Origin: Apilactobacillus zhangqiuensis
Lineage (GTDB): Bacteria; Bacillota; Bacilli; Lactobacillales; Lactobacillaceae
DNA: 64,000 bases
Assembly (NCBI RefSeq): GCF_019656215.1
Contig: NZ_BPLK01000003.1
Location: 124,001 to 188,000 of the forward strand
Direction: 5' to 3'
This document shows positions 19,232-28,874 of this stretch, piece by piece. The position numbers and the translations under genes are program-made. Numbering within the stretch: the first letter of the stretch is position 1; each line of letters starts with the position of its first letter. Below the pieces are notes generated by a model. It ran no database searches. It was not told the origin of the DNA and saw nothing but the letters and a program-made list of their open reading frames with translations.

Positions 19232-20422
19232 TTAGTCGATTCGTTCGCTAATGATATCAATTAATTCACTAGCAATTTTATCCTTACTTTCTACATCACT
19301 TTTCTTAAATACACCTGTTTCATCAATAAATGAAACTTGATTATTGTCACTGTTAAATCCGATTGCCTTGTTGCTAACATCGTTAGCTAACAATAGGTTT
19401 AATTTCTTCTTGGCTAATTTTTGTTTAGCATTATCCAATAAGTTTTGCGTTTCAGCTGCGAAACCAACAACAAATTGATGATTCTTTATTTTTGATAGCT
19501 CTTTTAGAATATCCGGTGTCTTCACCAGATGAATGTCCAATTCGTCATCGTTTTTCTTAATTTTTTGTTCAGAATATTCAGCAGGAGTGTAATCAGAAAC
19601 GGCTGCAGCCATTACTAAAACATCTGCATCATTAAATTGATCTTCTATTGCATTCTTCATTTCGCTAGATGAACTAACGTTTATAACTGACACGTTGCCA
19701 TTGATATGTTGAGTTTCTGAAGATGAAATTAATGTCACTTCAGCACCTGCATTCATCGCCGCTTTCGCAATTGCATATCCCATCTTTCCAGAGGAGTTAT
19801 TGCTAATGTATCTAACTGGATCAATGGCTTCTCTAGTTCCACCGGCAGTAACAATCATCTTTTTGCCAGATAGCTTATTACTTTGATGATCAATTAATTC
19901 AAGTCTTTCAATAATCTCTTCTGGTTCAATCATTCTGCCTTTTGCTTCGTACCCTTCGGCAAGGAATCCAGAAGTTGGATACATTATCTTATATCCGTCT
20001 GACTCGATTTGCTTAATGTTTCTTTGAGTTGCTGGATTGTCCCACATATTATTATTCATTGCTGGAACAAGTACCTTTTTAGATGGCGTTGCAAGCAGTG
20101 TCGTAGTAACTGCATTGTCACCAATCCCATTTACCAATTTAGCAATTGTGTTAGCGGTTGCTGGAGCAACAATTGAAATGTCAGCCCAAGTTGCAATATC
20201 TATATGGGTGATTTCATTAGCATCCTTTTCGTCAAAAGTATCTGTGAAAACAAAATTTTTGGTCAATGTTTGAAATGCCAATGGAGTAACAAACTGTTGC
20301 GCTCCACCGCTCATAACAACTCTTACTTCATTTCCATTTTTAATTAATAATCGCGCTAAGGTTAATGACTTATATGCTGCAATGCTACCGGTAACATATA
20401 GTGCTATTTTTTTATTATTCAC
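19232..20422 (-). CDS. coaBC: Bifunctional CoaBC: phosphopantothenoylcysteine synthetase/decarboxylase
   Basis: CoaBC couples cysteine to 4'-phosphopantothenate (CoaB) and decarboxylates the product (CoaC) in coenzyme A synthesis. The 396-residue protein is the usual fusion. The N-terminal FMN flavoprotein domain (about 1-185) has PAMNNNMWDNPATQ, the substrate-binding clamp. The C-terminal CoaB domain starts near 190 with KMIVTAGGTREAIDPVR and includes KIKKNDDELDIHLVKTPDIL. A terminator after rpoZ lies about 60 bases upstream, so coaBC probably starts its own transcript continuing into priA-fmt. Confidence 0.96.
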   Translation of the reverse strand: MNNKKIALYVTGSIAAYKSLTLARLLIKNGNEVRVVMSGGAQQFVTPLAFQTLTKNFVFTDTFDEKDANEITHIDIATWADISIVAPATANTIAKLVNGIGDNAVTTTLLATPSKKVLVPAMNNNMWDNPATQRNIKQIESDGYKIMYPTSGFLAEGYEAKGRMIEPEEIIERLELIDHQSNKLSGKKMIVTAGGTREAIDPVRYISNNSSGKMGYAIAKAAMNAGAEVTLISSSETQHINGNVSVINVSSSSEMKNAIEDQFNDADVLVMAAAVSDYTPAEYSEQKIKKNDDELDIHLVKTPDILKELSKIKNHQFVVGFAAETQNLLDNAKQKLAKKKLNLLLANDVSNKAIGFNSDNNQVSFIDETGVFKKSDVESKDKIASELIDIISERID

Positions 20423-20480
20423 TAATCAAACCTCCCATATCATAAGAACTTATTAACTATATTGTATCAAAAAATCAAAA

Positions 20481-20509
20481 TAAAAACCCTTGCATTGCTG
20501 CAAAGGGTT
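20481..20509 (-). terminator. Intrinsic terminator of gmk-rpoZ
   Basis: Minus strand: AACCCTT(T)GCA pairs with TGCAAGGGTT, one bulged T, followed by five T. It starts about eight bases after the rpoZ stop codon. Confidence 0.82.
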
Positions 20510-20516
20510 AATTTAT

Positions 20517-20720
20517 TTATTTGTTATCTCTAGTTAGTTCAACCTTGCCGGCAACGATTTCTTCGAAAGCCTTACCAACAGATTTTCTAGATTTGTATGA
20601 GTCTAATAATAATGGTGATCCAGCATCAATATCATGTGCTCTTTTACTTGCTAACATGATTAATGAGTATCTTGAATCAACTCTTTCAAGTAGTTTGTCA
20701 ACAGATGGATATAATAGCAT
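20517..20720 (-). CDS. rpoZ: RNA polymerase omega subunit
   Basis: Omega helps fold and assemble the beta-prime subunit of RNA polymerase. The 67-residue protein has the conserved core [15 protein letters not shown] and the downstream [13 protein letters not shown]. Its ATG overlaps the gmk stop codon by one base (TAATG), indicating translational coupling. A terminator closes the two-gene unit. Confidence 0.94.
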   Translation of the reverse strand: MLLYPSVDKLLERVDSRYSLIMLASKRAHDIDAGSPLLLDSYKSRKSVGKAFEEIVAGKVELTRDNK

Positions 20721-21337
20721 TAGTCTTCTTCTCCTAACATTGATAGATAATCCGGCATTACGCGGTTTACTTTAAGTCTTTCACTGTTAACGATAGTCTT
20801 AATTCTATCTACAGCATTTTCAACTTTGTCGTTTAACACAGCATAGTCATAGTTTCTCATCATCTTGATTTCTGAAACTGCTGTCTTGATACGCTTGTCG
20901 ATGACGTCCATGTCATCAGTTCCACGACCAATTAAACGATTCTTTAGTACAACTAAATCAGGTGGGGTTAGAAATACAAATACTGCTTCTGGGCAATTAG
21001 CTCTAACCTGCATTGCACCATTAACTTCGATTTCTAAGAATACGTCATGACCTTCATCCAAAGTCTTATTAACATAGTTCAATGGAGTTCCATAGTAATT
21101 GTCAACGTACTTTGCATATTCTAGCATTTCACCATTTTTGATATGGTCTTCGAATTCTTCTTTACTAACAAAGAAATAGTCTTTACCGTTTACTTCACCT
21201 TCACGAGGACTTCTAGTAGTCATTGAAATTGAGTACTTGAAATCAACGTCTGGTTCGTTAAACAATGCTTTTCTAACAGTACCTTTACCAACACCAGAAG
21301 GTCCTGAAAGAACAATTAGCATTCCTCTTTTTGCCAT
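20720..21337 (-). CDS. gmk: Guanylate kinase
   Basis: Gmk phosphorylates GMP to GDP. I start it at the ATG at 21337 (205 residues, [15 protein letters not shown]), because an AGGGG Shine-Dalgarno sequence lies eight bases upstream; a TTG five codons earlier would overlap that site. The P-loop [11 protein letters not shown], the GMP-binding segments [17 protein letters not shown] and [12 protein letters not shown], and the lid are all present. It is paired with rpoZ, as in many Firmicutes. Confidence 0.96.
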   Translation of the reverse strand: MAKRGMLIVLSGPSGVGKGTVRKALFNEPDVDFKYSISMTTRSPREGEVNGKDYFFVSKEEFEDHIKNGEMLEYAKYVDNYYGTPLNYVNKTLDEGHDVFLEIEVNGAMQVRANCPEAVFVFLTPPDLVVLKNRLIGRGTDDMDVIDKRIKTAVSEIKMMRNYDYAVLNDKVENAVDRIKTIVNSERLKVNRVMPDYLSMLGEED

Positions 21338-21400
21338 TTTAAAACCCCTCAAAATTTTATAATACTACCATTATGGCCTATTTTACTGATTTTTTCAAAT

Positions 21401-23092
21401 TTATTTTTTGGTTTCATCAGCTAACTTTAATAATTCATTAGCATGTTGAAGTGTTAAATCAGTAACCGTTGTTCCAGACAACATTCTGGCAAGTTCATCG
21501 ACACGCTTTTGAACAGATAACTTGATGATACTTGTCTTGGTACGATTCTTATCAATCTTCTTTTCGATAAAGTAGTGATGATCAGACATTGCCGCAACCT
21601 GTGGTAAATGCGTGATACATAGTACCTGAGATTTTTGGGCAATTTTACTGATTTTTTCAGCAATTGCTTGAGCTACTCGACCAGAAACACCGGTATCGAC
21701 TTCATCAAAGATGATTGAAGTAACACCTTGCATATTAGTAAATAGTGTTTTTAGTGCTAGCATGATTCTTGACAATTCACCACCAGAAGCAATCTTTGAT
21801 AGTGGTAACATTGCTTCTCCGGGGTTAGTTCTCATGTAAAATTCAACACGCTCTGTGCCATATCGATGGAATTCACCGATTGGTAACTTTTCAAAATTAA
21901 CCTTGAACTCAGTTTTAGCCATGTATAAATCAGATAATTGGTCGTGAACCGCTTCTTCTAATTTAGTTGCTACTGCATGACGTTCTGTGTTCAGCTTATC
22001 AGCTAATTCACTTAACTTATTGACGGTTGATTCGTATTGTTCATTCAAATCCTCACCAGTGGTCTGGTCGGCTTGCATGGTTGAAAGTTCCTTAACAACG
22101 TTATCATAGTGCTTTAAGATTTGTTCAATCGAATCTCCATACTTACGTTTTAAACCATAAATAACATTCAATCTTTCTTCGATTTCTTCTAATCGGCCTT
22201 GATCAAATTCCTGTAAATCCATTTGATCTGAAATATTATCAGAAGCATCTTGCAACAAGTAAAAGGCATTCTTAATGTTGTCAGAAATTTCTCTAAATTG
22301 TGGATCAACTTCTTCAATTGATTCCATTGAATTCTTGGCTTCACCAATAACATCTAATGGATTAAAGGTTTCATCCCCATTAATAGCACTAAAACTCATA
22401 TTCAATGCATCAACAATTTTTTGATAATTAAGCAAATGGTCTCTTTGGCTGACTAATTCTTCTTCTTCACCAACCTCTAGATGAGCATTGCTAATTTCAT
22501 TTTCTTGAAATTCCAACATATCAAGTCTTTGTGACCATTCTTTTTCATTACCGCGTTTTTCCTTGATTGAAGCTTTCAGTTGTTGGTAATGATCGAATGT
22601 TTCTTGGTATTTAGCTAATGTATCACCTATTTGTTTATGACCGAACTCATCAAGTAAGTGAACGTGTCTTTCGGGTTGCATTAGTTCTTGATGTTCATTT
22701 TGACCATGTATATCGACGATTGTTTCACCGATTCTCTTTAACATGGTCGTATTAACAAGCATCCCATTGACACGACAAATATTACGCCCATTTCTGTAGA
22801 TTTCTCTTTGTAAAATGACGCTATTGTCACTATGATCAATTCCCATGTCATCTAACACTTTGTAAGTTAGTCCGTCTTCAGGAAATACAAATAAACCTTG
22901 AATTAGTAACTTATTACTACCTGTTCTAATAAAGTTTTGTGAACCTCTGCCACCGGCCAATAAACCGACGGCATCGATAATAATTGATTTACCTGCACCA
23001 GTTTCACCGGTTAAAACAGTCATCCCATTGGAGAAATCAATTTCCAAATGATCGATAATCGCAAAATCGTTAATTGATAGATTTTCAAGCAA
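21401..23092 (-). CDS. recN: DNA repair protein RecN
   Basis: RecN is an SMC-like ATPase that gathers broken DNA ends in recombination repair. The 563-residue protein has Walker A TGETGAGKSIIIDAV near residue 30, a coiled-coil middle (about 150-370), the signature ASGGELSRIMLAL and Walker B IIFDEVDTGVSG. It starts 18 bases after tlyA. In many relatives an argR repressor gene sits between these two; none does here. Confidence 0.96.
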   Translation of the reverse strand: MLENLSINDFAIIDHLEIDFSNGMTVLTGETGAGKSIIIDAVGLLAGGRGSQNFIRTGSNKLLIQGLFVFPEDGLTYKVLDDMGIDHSDNSVILQREIYRNGRNICRVNGMLVNTTMLKRIGETIVDIHGQNEHQELMQPERHVHLLDEFGHKQIGDTLAKYQETFDHYQQLKASIKEKRGNEKEWSQRLDMLEFQENEISNAHLEVGEEEELVSQRDHLLNYQKIVDALNMSFSAINGDETFNPLDVIGEAKNSMESIEEVDPQFREISDNIKNAFYLLQDASDNISDQMDLQEFDQGRLEEIEERLNVIYGLKRKYGDSIEQILKHYDNVVKELSTMQADQTTGEDLNEQYESTVNKLSELADKLNTERHAVATKLEEAVHDQLSDLYMAKTEFKVNFEKLPIGEFHRYGTERVEFYMRTNPGEAMLPLSKIASGGELSRIMLALKTLFTNMQGVTSIIFDEVDTGVSGRVAQAIAEKISKIAQKSQVLCITHLPQVAAMSDHHYFIEKKIDKNRTKTSIIKLSVQKRVDELARMLSGTTVTDLTLQHANELLKLADETKK

Positions 23093-23110
23093 TCAAAAGA
23101 CTCCCTTTCA

Positions 23111-23917
23111 TTACTTTAGTTCGTCAGCTCGTTTGATTATGTCTTCAATCGAAATATCTGGATTAATTGAAGGATTGTCCACAGATTTTAAATCTACTAG
23201 GAATTCAATGTTTCCTTCGCCACCCTTAATTGGTGAAAAATCTAATCCTTCAACTGAGTATCCAGCGCTAACGGCAAATTTTATAATGTCTTCTAAAACT
23301 TCGGCATGAACAGCGTGGTCTCTAACGATACCATGTTTACCGATTTTATCTCTTCCGGCTTCAAATTGTGGCTTAATTAGTGCCGCAACGTGGCCATTTT
23401 TAACAAGAATATCTTTTAGTGGTGGCAAAATCAAGTGAAGTGAAATGAAAGAAACGTCAATTGAGGCAAACTCTGGTTGACCCTCTGTGAAATCATCTAA
23501 TTTAGAGTATCTAAAGTTGGTATGTTCCATAACAACAACTCTTGGATCTTCACGTAATTTCCATACCAATTGATTACTACCAACATCTAAGGCATAACTT
23601 CTTTTGGCACCATTTTGCAACATAACGTCAGTAAATCCACCAGTGGATGAACCGATATCTAATACAGTCTTGTCTTTAACATCAAGATTAAATACCTTTA
23701 GCGCTTTTTCAAGCTTTAGGCCACCTCTACTAACGTATGGCATTGGCTTCCCTTTTAAATGCAACTTTGTGTCTTCAGGAATCTTAACACCTGGTTTATC
23801 CAAACGTTCTTCGTTTTTACCTAAAACTTCACCGGCCATTACAGCTCTCTTGGCTTTTTCTCTTGTATCAAAAATACCTTGTTGAACAAGTAGCACGTCT
23901 ACTCTTTCCTTTTTCAT
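23111..23917 (-). CDS. tlyA: TlyA family rRNA 2'-O-methyltransferase
   Basis: TlyA-type proteins methylate ribose 2'-OH groups in rRNA; the old name hemolysin is probably misleading. The 268-residue protein has an N-terminal S4 RNA-binding domain (about 5-65, RVDVLLVQQGIFDTREKAKR) and an FtsJ-like methyltransferase domain with the SAM motif VLDIGSSTGGFTDVML. It lies 11 bases after ispA and 18 before recN. The exact target nucleotides in lactobacilli are not something I can read from the sequence. Confidence 0.92.
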   Translation of the reverse strand: MKKERVDVLLVQQGIFDTREKAKRAVMAGEVLGKNEERLDKPGVKIPEDTKLHLKGKPMPYVSRGGLKLEKALKVFNLDVKDKTVLDIGSSTGGFTDVMLQNGAKRSYALDVGSNQLVWKLREDPRVVVMEHTNFRYSKLDDFTEGQPEFASIDVSFISLHLILPPLKDILVKNGHVAALIKPQFEAGRDKIGKHGIVRDHAVHAEVLEDIIKFAVSAGYSVEGLDFSPIKGGEGNIEFLVDLKSVDNPSINPDISIEDIIKRADELK

Positions 23918-23928
23918 GCGAACTACTC

Positions 23929-24822
23929 CTATTTTTCTATTTTAAAATAATCTAAAAATGATGATAATAGCTCAATGTCTACATCATTTTCTTCTTTTAA
24001 TTCGTCTAAAATTTGACGACTGTGGTTGATTGTTTCTTCTAGATAAGAATATGCCTTATCTAATCCCAAATGATTAGTATACGTATTTTTTACGTCATCT
24101 TGGTGAACTGGTTTACCAAGCTCTTCTGAACTTGAAGTGACGTCTAAAATATCATCATAAATTTGAAAGGCCAGACCGTAGTCGGCACCGAATTGATTTA
24201 ATTTATCAATGACGCCTTGGTCCGCATCAGCCAAGATACCACCAGAAATCATAGCATATCTAATTAAGGCCCCAGTCTTTCCTTCGTGTAGCTTCTTAAT
24301 TTCATCCAATGATAACTGCTTGTTTTCATTCAAAATATCCATTGATTGACCAGCAACCATCCCGGATGGTCCAGCTAATTTAGATAAATAATAAGTCAAT
24401 TGAGCTTTTTTATGATCATCCAAATGATTATCTGTTAACCATTGAAAAGAAAGCGTCAATAAACCATCACCTGCTAATGTTGCTAATCCGGCACCATAAA
24501 TAACATGGTTAGTCTTTTTTCCACGTCTCAAATCATCATTATCCATTGCTGGCAAATCATCGTGAATTAATGAGTAAGTATGAAGTAATTCAAGAGCACT
24601 AATTGCCTTTAAATCATCCTCTGTCATGTCATGATTCAACGTCTTTAGAGTTGCGATACTCATAAGTGGTCTTAATCTTTTTCCACCAGCCATTAATGAA
24701 TAACTCATTGATTCAGCAAGTTGATCATTACTAACGTCTTTTTTAACCTGACTGGCTAATTGTTGTTCAATTTTTGGCTTATATTCATCGATAAAATCAG
24801 TCAAAAGTACAGATTGATTCAT
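23929..24822 (-). CDS. ispA: Farnesyl diphosphate synthase (polyprenyl synthetase family)
   Basis: The enzyme condenses isopentenyl diphosphate with allylic diphosphates to make farnesyl diphosphate, the primer for undecaprenyl carriers. The 297-residue protein has the first aspartate-rich motif in HDDLPAMDNDDLRRG and the second in FQIYDDILD. GGKRLRP and the TGALI segment are present. Its ATG overlaps the xseB stop by one base, so it is translationally coupled, as in the xseA-xseB-ispA-tlyA cluster found across Gram-positives. Confidence 0.95.
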   Translation of the reverse strand: MNQSVLLTDFIDEYKPKIEQQLASQVKKDVSNDQLAESMSYSLMAGGKRLRPLMSIATLKTLNHDMTEDDLKAISALELLHTYSLIHDDLPAMDNDDLRRGKKTNHVIYGAGLATLAGDGLLTLSFQWLTDNHLDDHKKAQLTYYLSKLAGPSGMVAGQSMDILNENKQLSLDEIKKLHEGKTGALIRYAMISGGILADADQGVIDKLNQFGADYGLAFQIYDDILDVTSSSEELGKPVHQDDVKNTYTNHLGLDKAYSYLEETINHSRQILDELKEENDVDIELLSSFLDYFKIEK

Positions 24823-25052
24823 TACTTATCTTCACTTTCTTTTTCGAATGCAACTTCGGAATCATCATCTGTCATTTCCTTAGCTAATGTCTTTTCGGCA
24901 TTCTTCAAGGTACTTTGTAGTTCACCACTTAGCTTAACTCCTTTTTGGAATTCGCTTAGTGCCTTTTCCAAAGGAATATCACCTTGCTCTAATTCGGAAA
25001 CGATTTGTTCTAGTTTGTTCATGTTATCTTCAAAGCTTGCTTTTTCAGCCAT
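24822..25052 (-). CDS. xseB: Exodeoxyribonuclease VII small subunit
   Basis: XseB binds the C-terminal helices of XseA in exonuclease VII, which degrades single-stranded DNA from both ends. The 76-residue, very acidic protein has the family helix pair FEDNMNKLEQIVSELEQGD and PLEKALSEFQKGVKL. Both ends overlap neighbouring genes by one base, so XseA, XseB and IspA are translated as a coupled set. Confidence 0.94.
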   Translation of the reverse strand: MAEKASFEDNMNKLEQIVSELEQGDIPLEKALSEFQKGVKLSGELQSTLKNAEKTLAKEMTDDDSEVAFEKESEDK

Positions 25053-26401
25053 TATTTACTCTCCTTTTTTACCTCGTTAACGGTTGCTTTTGCATATCCA
25101 TCAATTAGTTTTAATTCAATATCATCGTTTTTCTTAATGTCATCAACCTTTTTAATGACCTTGCCTTCGCTGTTAGTTGTAAAACTAAATCCACGAGACA
25201 TAACTTTTAGTGGGCTTAGATGATCTAGTGCATCCACTCTTTGTGTTAGTTGGTTTTGCTTATTCTGAATTAACAACATAATATTTCTTTTTAATTGATT
25301 ATCTTGCACTTGCAAAACTTGTTGTTGTTCTTTAATTAAGTTCTTTGGTGAATTAATTTTTAAATTGTAAACCAAATCATTTAATTTTCTATCTGATTGA
25401 TTAATTGTTTCTTTTAGTGAATTCATCAATCTTTCGTTTAACATATCAATTTTTTGAACATATGAGTCGTACAATCGTTCTGGTTGCTTGAAAATATATG
25501 ATTGTTGAATCTTAGCCAATCGTTGCTGTAATTGATTTAATTTATTTCTGAACGCATTAAAAATTCGAACCTGATCATTTTTAATGTCAGTCATAACGTC
25601 AGTCAACACCGGAACAGCAAGTTCAGCAGCTGCAGTAGGTGTTGCTGCTCTAACGTCAGCAACTAAGTCCGCAATTGTCGTGTCAGTTTCGTGTCCCACT
25701 GAAGAAATTACAGGAATCTTACTGTCAAAGATTGCTCTAGCTACGATTTCTTCATTGAATGGCCAAAGATCTTCGATGGAACCTCCACCACGTCCGATGA
25801 TCAATGTATCAAAATCGTCTCGTTCGTTAACACGGTTAATTTGACGAACAATATCGGCAGCAGCTGCATCCCCTTGCACTACGGCAGGATATAAAACGAT
25901 TTGAGCAATTGGATACCTTCTTCTAGTAGTTGTAATAATATCTCTAATAACAGCTCCACTAGGTGAAGTAACTACCGCAATTCTCTTTGGATACTTTTCC
26001 AAGGCCTTTTTAGGAGCGTTGAATAATCCTTCAGCAGATAGCTTTTTCTTTAACTGTTCATATGCTTGATACAAGGCACCAACACCATCTGGTTCCATGT
26101 GATCAATATAAATTTGATAGTTACCGGTTGCTTCATAGACTGAAATTCTACCAGTAACTAATACTTTCATTCCTTCTTCGGGTTTAAACTTAACCTTACC
26201 GAAAGCGGATTTAAACATGATAGCACTTATCTTGGCGTTATCATCCTTCAAGCTAAAGTATTGATGTGCTGGTCTCAATCTAAAGTTAGAAATTTCACCT
26301 GTTAAATAAACCTTATCTAAATAGGGATCACGATCAAATTTTTTCTTAATATAGCTTGTTAAATCGCTAACACTTAGGTAATCATTACCCATTAATATCA
26401 C
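25052..26401 (-). CDS. xseA: Exodeoxyribonuclease VII large subunit
   Basis: XseA is the catalytic subunit of exonuclease VII. The 449-residue protein has an N-terminal OB fold (about 5-105, VYLTGEISNFRLR). The catalytic domain has TSPSGAVIRDI, IIGRGGGSIEDLWPFN and SVGHETDTTIADLVADVRA, all conserved. A long C-terminal coiled coil binds XseB. The start overlaps folD by 17 bases. Confidence 0.96.
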   Translation of the reverse strand: MILMGNDYLSVSDLTSYIKKKFDRDPYLDKVYLTGEISNFRLRPAHQYFSLKDDNAKISAIMFKSAFGKVKFKPEEGMKVLVTGRISVYEATGNYQIYIDHMEPDGVGALYQAYEQLKKKLSAEGLFNAPKKALEKYPKRIAVVTSPSGAVIRDIITTTRRRYPIAQIVLYPAVVQGDAAAADIVRQINRVNERDDFDTLIIGRGGGSIEDLWPFNEEIVARAIFDSKIPVISSVGHETDTTIADLVADVRAATPTAAAELAVPVLTDVMTDIKNDQVRIFNAFRNKLNQLQQRLAKIQQSYIFKQPERLYDSYVQKIDMLNERLMNSLKETINQSDRKLNDLVYNLKINSPKNLIKEQQQVLQVQDNQLKRNIMLLIQNKQNQLTQRVDALDHLSPLKVMSRGFSFTTNSEGKVIKKVDDIKKNDDIELKLIDGYAKATVNEVKKESK

Positions 26402-27242
26402 TCCACTTTGATAGTTCTACGGTTTGTCTCATCAATGTAGCGATGGTCATTGGACCAACACCACCAGGTACAGGAGTTATGTATGAGGCTTTTTTAGCAA
26501 TTCCATCATAATCAACGTCCCCAACTAATTTACCTTCATCATTCACGTTTTGACCAACGTCAATTACAACGACGCCATCTTTTACATCGCTTTCCGTCAC
26601 TGTATTAACCTTACCAGTAGCAGATACAATAATATCGGCGTCTAATGTGTATTCTTTAATATTTGCATAGTGGTTTAACACTGTTACTTCTGCACCAGCA
26701 TTGATTAATAAAGCTGCCATTGGTCTACCAACGATGGTACTTCTACCAATTACAACTGCTTTTTTACCCTTTAAATCAATACCGTATTCTTCAAACATTG
26801 TCATAACACCCTTAGGTGTACATGCGACAGGATAGTTACTTTGTTCGTTTAAGAATAACTTACCAGAATTAATCACTTGGAATCCATCCACGTCTTTATC
26901 TGGGTTAATTTGGCTCATAACGTATTTTTCATTAATGTGCTTTGGTAATGGTGATTGAATCAAAATTGCATCAATGTCATCGTCATGATTATAGTCGTTC
27001 AAAATGTTCAATAATTCATCTTCAGTGGTTTCTGCAGGAAGAGCCTTAACGATTGACTTAATTCCTAATTGTTGAGCTTTCTTATGCTTGCTTCTCACAT
27101 AGCGGTGGCTAGCTTGATCATCCCCGACGATAATCACAGCTAGACAAGGATTTTTACCTTGTTCGTTTAATTCTGAAACCATATCTGCAGTTTCTTGATT
27201 AACTTTCTTTGCTAAAGATCTTCCATCAATAATATTGCTCAT
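26385..27242 (-). CDS. folD: Bifunctional FolD: methylene-THF dehydrogenase/cyclohydrolase
   Basis: FolD interconverts 5,10-methylene-, methenyl- and 10-formyl-tetrahydrofolate, supplying purine synthesis and Fmt. The 285-residue protein has the active-site Lys in the YVRSKHKKAQQLGI region, VDGFQVINSGKLF, the Rossmann motif VIGRSTIVGRPMA and the C-terminal TPVPGGVGPMT. A terminator after nusB lies ~70 bases upstream, so folD probably begins a new transcript leading into xseA-xseB-ispA-tlyA-recN. An AGGTTTT stretch with GGAGG precedes the ATG. Confidence 0.96.
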   Translation of the reverse strand: MSNIIDGRSLAKKVNQETADMVSELNEQGKNPCLAVIIVGDDQASHRYVRSKHKKAQQLGIKSIVKALPAETTEDELLNILNDYNHDDDIDAILIQSPLPKHINEKYVMSQINPDKDVDGFQVINSGKLFLNEQSNYPVACTPKGVMTMFEEYGIDLKGKKAVVIGRSTIVGRPMAALLINAGAEVTVLNHYANIKEYTLDADIIVSATGKVNTVTESDVKDGVVVIDVGQNVNDEGKLVGDVDYDGIAKKASYITPVPGGVGPMTIATLMRQTVELSKWSDING

Positions 27243-27308
27243 CGTAAAACCTCCAAAGGATTATTTAATTCTCTTTTATTTTAGCATATAAAAAAATGTT
27301 TATGTAAT

Positions 27309-27335
27309 AAAAAAAGACTCGCTTTTACGCGAATC
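27309..27335 (-). terminator. Intrinsic terminator of efp-yqhY-nusB
   Basis: Minus strand: stem GATTCGC/GCGAGTC (one G-T pair) with a short loop, followed by TTTTTTT, starting about seven bases past the nusB stop codon. Confidence 0.8.
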
Positions 27336-27342
27336 AATTTTC

Positions 27343-27744
27343 TTAATCAATTGTGTTTTGTAAAACAGCATTAACAAATTTTCTTGAGTGATCATCACTG
27401 TATTTCTTTGTTAATTCAATCGCTTCGTTGATTGCCACCTTTGTAGGGACATCATCGACGTATTTAATTTCAAAAAACGCAAGTCTTAGAATTGCAAGAT
27501 CAGTCTTGGCAATTCTGTTAATGGACCAACCGGAAACAAGATATGAGATTATACTATCGTCTAAGCTATCCTTATTTTCGATAACTCCATCTACTAAAGT
27601 ATTATAGTATGATGGAATTTCTGTTTCTTCATCGGTTCTTGAGATAGCATGAAAAAATAGTTCTTTATCGGTTGTATCATTTGCATTGATTGCAAACAAT
27701 GTTTGAAATGCATACTCTCTTATTTTATGTCTAGTAAATTCCAC
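27343..27744 (-). CDS. nusB: Transcription antitermination factor NusB
   Basis: NusB binds boxA RNA with NusE (S10) in rRNA antitermination. The all-helical 133-residue protein starts with TRHKIREYAFQTLFAI and ends with VAINEAIELTKKYSDDHSRKFVNAVL (written here in two overlapping parts: VAINEAIELTKKY and SRKFVNAVL). Its ATG overlaps the stop of the preceding Asp23 gene by one base. The order efp-asp23-nusB is common in Firmicutes. Confidence 0.95.
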   Translation of the reverse strand: MEFTRHKIREYAFQTLFAINANDTTDKELFFHAISRTDEETEIPSYYNTLVDGVIENKDSLDDSIISYLVSGWSINRIAKTDLAILRLAFFEIKYVDDVPTKVAINEAIELTKKYSDDHSRKFVNAVLQNTID

Positions 27745-28181
27745 TATTTTTCACCCTTATCGCTACTATTGCCGTTTAATAAACTTTTTGAATTAGCTCT
27801 TTTACTTTGCTTTTCATGAACGACACCTTCTACATGGACGTTAACTTCACCCAAGTCAAGTTCAGTCATGAATAGAAGTTGTTGTTTTACTTGTTCTTGA
27901 ATTTCTAGAGCAACTTTAGGAACAGAAACCCCGTAATTTAGATATACGTAAACATCAACAATTAATTTTTCATCTTTAAAATTAAGTCTAATGCCTTTAC
28001 CCATTTCTTTACGTCCGAATAGTTCATTAACACTTGTTGCCAATGACCCACGCATGCGTTTTACGCCTTTAACTTGGACAGAGGCAATACTTGCGATTAC
28101 TTCCAATACATTTGGTGAAATCTGAATATCACCAAGCTTTGAACTAGCCTTTGGTAAAGAAATATTTGTTTGTTCTGCCAT
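27744..28181 (-). CDS. Asp23/Gls24 family protein (YqhY type)
   Basis: The 145-residue protein belongs to the Asp23/Gls24 family, in the YqhY branch that is found beside accBC or efp and nusB. In B. subtilis YqhY affects acetyl-CoA carboxylase activity; here no acc genes are adjacent. It has the family pattern ISPNVLEVIASIASVQVKGV and VNVHVEGVVHE. A basic tail (KRANSKSLLNGNSSDKGEK) follows. It starts 46 bases after efp and overlaps nusB by one base. Confidence 0.88.
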   Translation of the reverse strand: MAEQTNISLPKASSKLGDIQISPNVLEVIASIASVQVKGVKRMRGSLATSVNELFGRKEMGKGIRLNFKDEKLIVDVYVYLNYGVSVPKVALEIQEQVKQQLLFMTELDLGEVNVHVEGVVHEKQSKRANSKSLLNGNSSDKGEK

Positions 28182-28226
28182 AAAAATTACCCTCCAATCA
28201 AAATAAAAGCATCAATTGTTTATTAA

Positions 28227-28790
28227 TTAAGCTCTTGAGATGTATGTTGCATCATTGGTGTTAATAACTAGCTTGTCACCAGCGTTAACAAAGAATGGTA
28301 CTTGTACAATTAAACCAGTAGTCATAGTAGCTGGCTTGCTACCACCTGAGGCAGTGTTACCTTTGATACTTGGTTCAGTTTCTGCAACTTCTAGAGTAAC
28401 AGTGTTTGGTACTTCGATACCGATAACTTCATTTTCGTATTGAACGATACTTACATCCATGTTTTCTTGTAAGTAGTTTAAAGCATCCTTGATCTTGTCA
28501 CCAGGTACAGTAATTTGATCGTATGATTCCATATCCATGAATACGTAACCTGCACCATCTTCGTATAGGTATTGCATGTTTCTAGTATCAATTTGTGCTT
28601 GTTCCATCTTAGCACCGGAACGGAAAGTCTTGTCTTGAACAGCACCTGTTCTTAGGTTCTTAAGTTTAGTACGTACGAACGCACCACCCTTACCTGGCTT
28701 TACGTGTTGGAAGTTAATGATACGCCAAATTGCGTTATCTACTTCAATAGTTAATCCCGTTTTAAATTGGGCAGTTGAAATTGTTGCCAT
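28227..28790 (-). CDS. efp: Elongation factor P
   Basis: EF-P enters the ribosomal E site and rescues ribosomes stalled at polyproline. The 187-residue protein has the three beta-barrel domains. The tip loop reads KPGKGGAFV, so a Lys at position 34 is available for modification; bacilli carry a 5-aminopentanolyl group on this lysine, and I cannot see which modification enzyme is used here. The leader upstream holds an extended -10 element and a 12-base palindrome. An AGGAGG Shine-Dalgarno site precedes the ATG. Confidence 0.96.
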   Translation of the reverse strand: MATISTAQFKTGLTIEVDNAIWRIINFQHVKPGKGGAFVRTKLKNLRTGAVQDKTFRSGAKMEQAQIDTRNMQYLYEDGAGYVFMDMESYDQITVPGDKIKDALNYLQENMDVSIVQYENEVIGIEVPNTVTLEVAETEPSIKGNTASGGSKPATMTTGLIVQVPFFVNAGDKLVINTNDATYISRA

Positions 28791-28848
28791 GATTAAAACT
28801 CCTCCTAGTATTACTAATATGTTTTATATGATAGCAATGTTAGTGCAG

Positions 28849-28860
28849 CGATTGCAATCG
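28849..28860. repeat. Perfect 12-base palindrome in the efp leader
   Basis: CGATTGCAATCG is a perfect palindrome, extended on one side by further CGATT copies. It sits about 60 bases upstream of the efp start and just downstream of an extended -10 element TGATACAAT (minus strand, 28875-28880 as TACAAT), a place typical of a repressor operator. No regulator is identified. Confidence 0.4.
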
Positions 28861-28874
28861 TAATCGTTACTACC

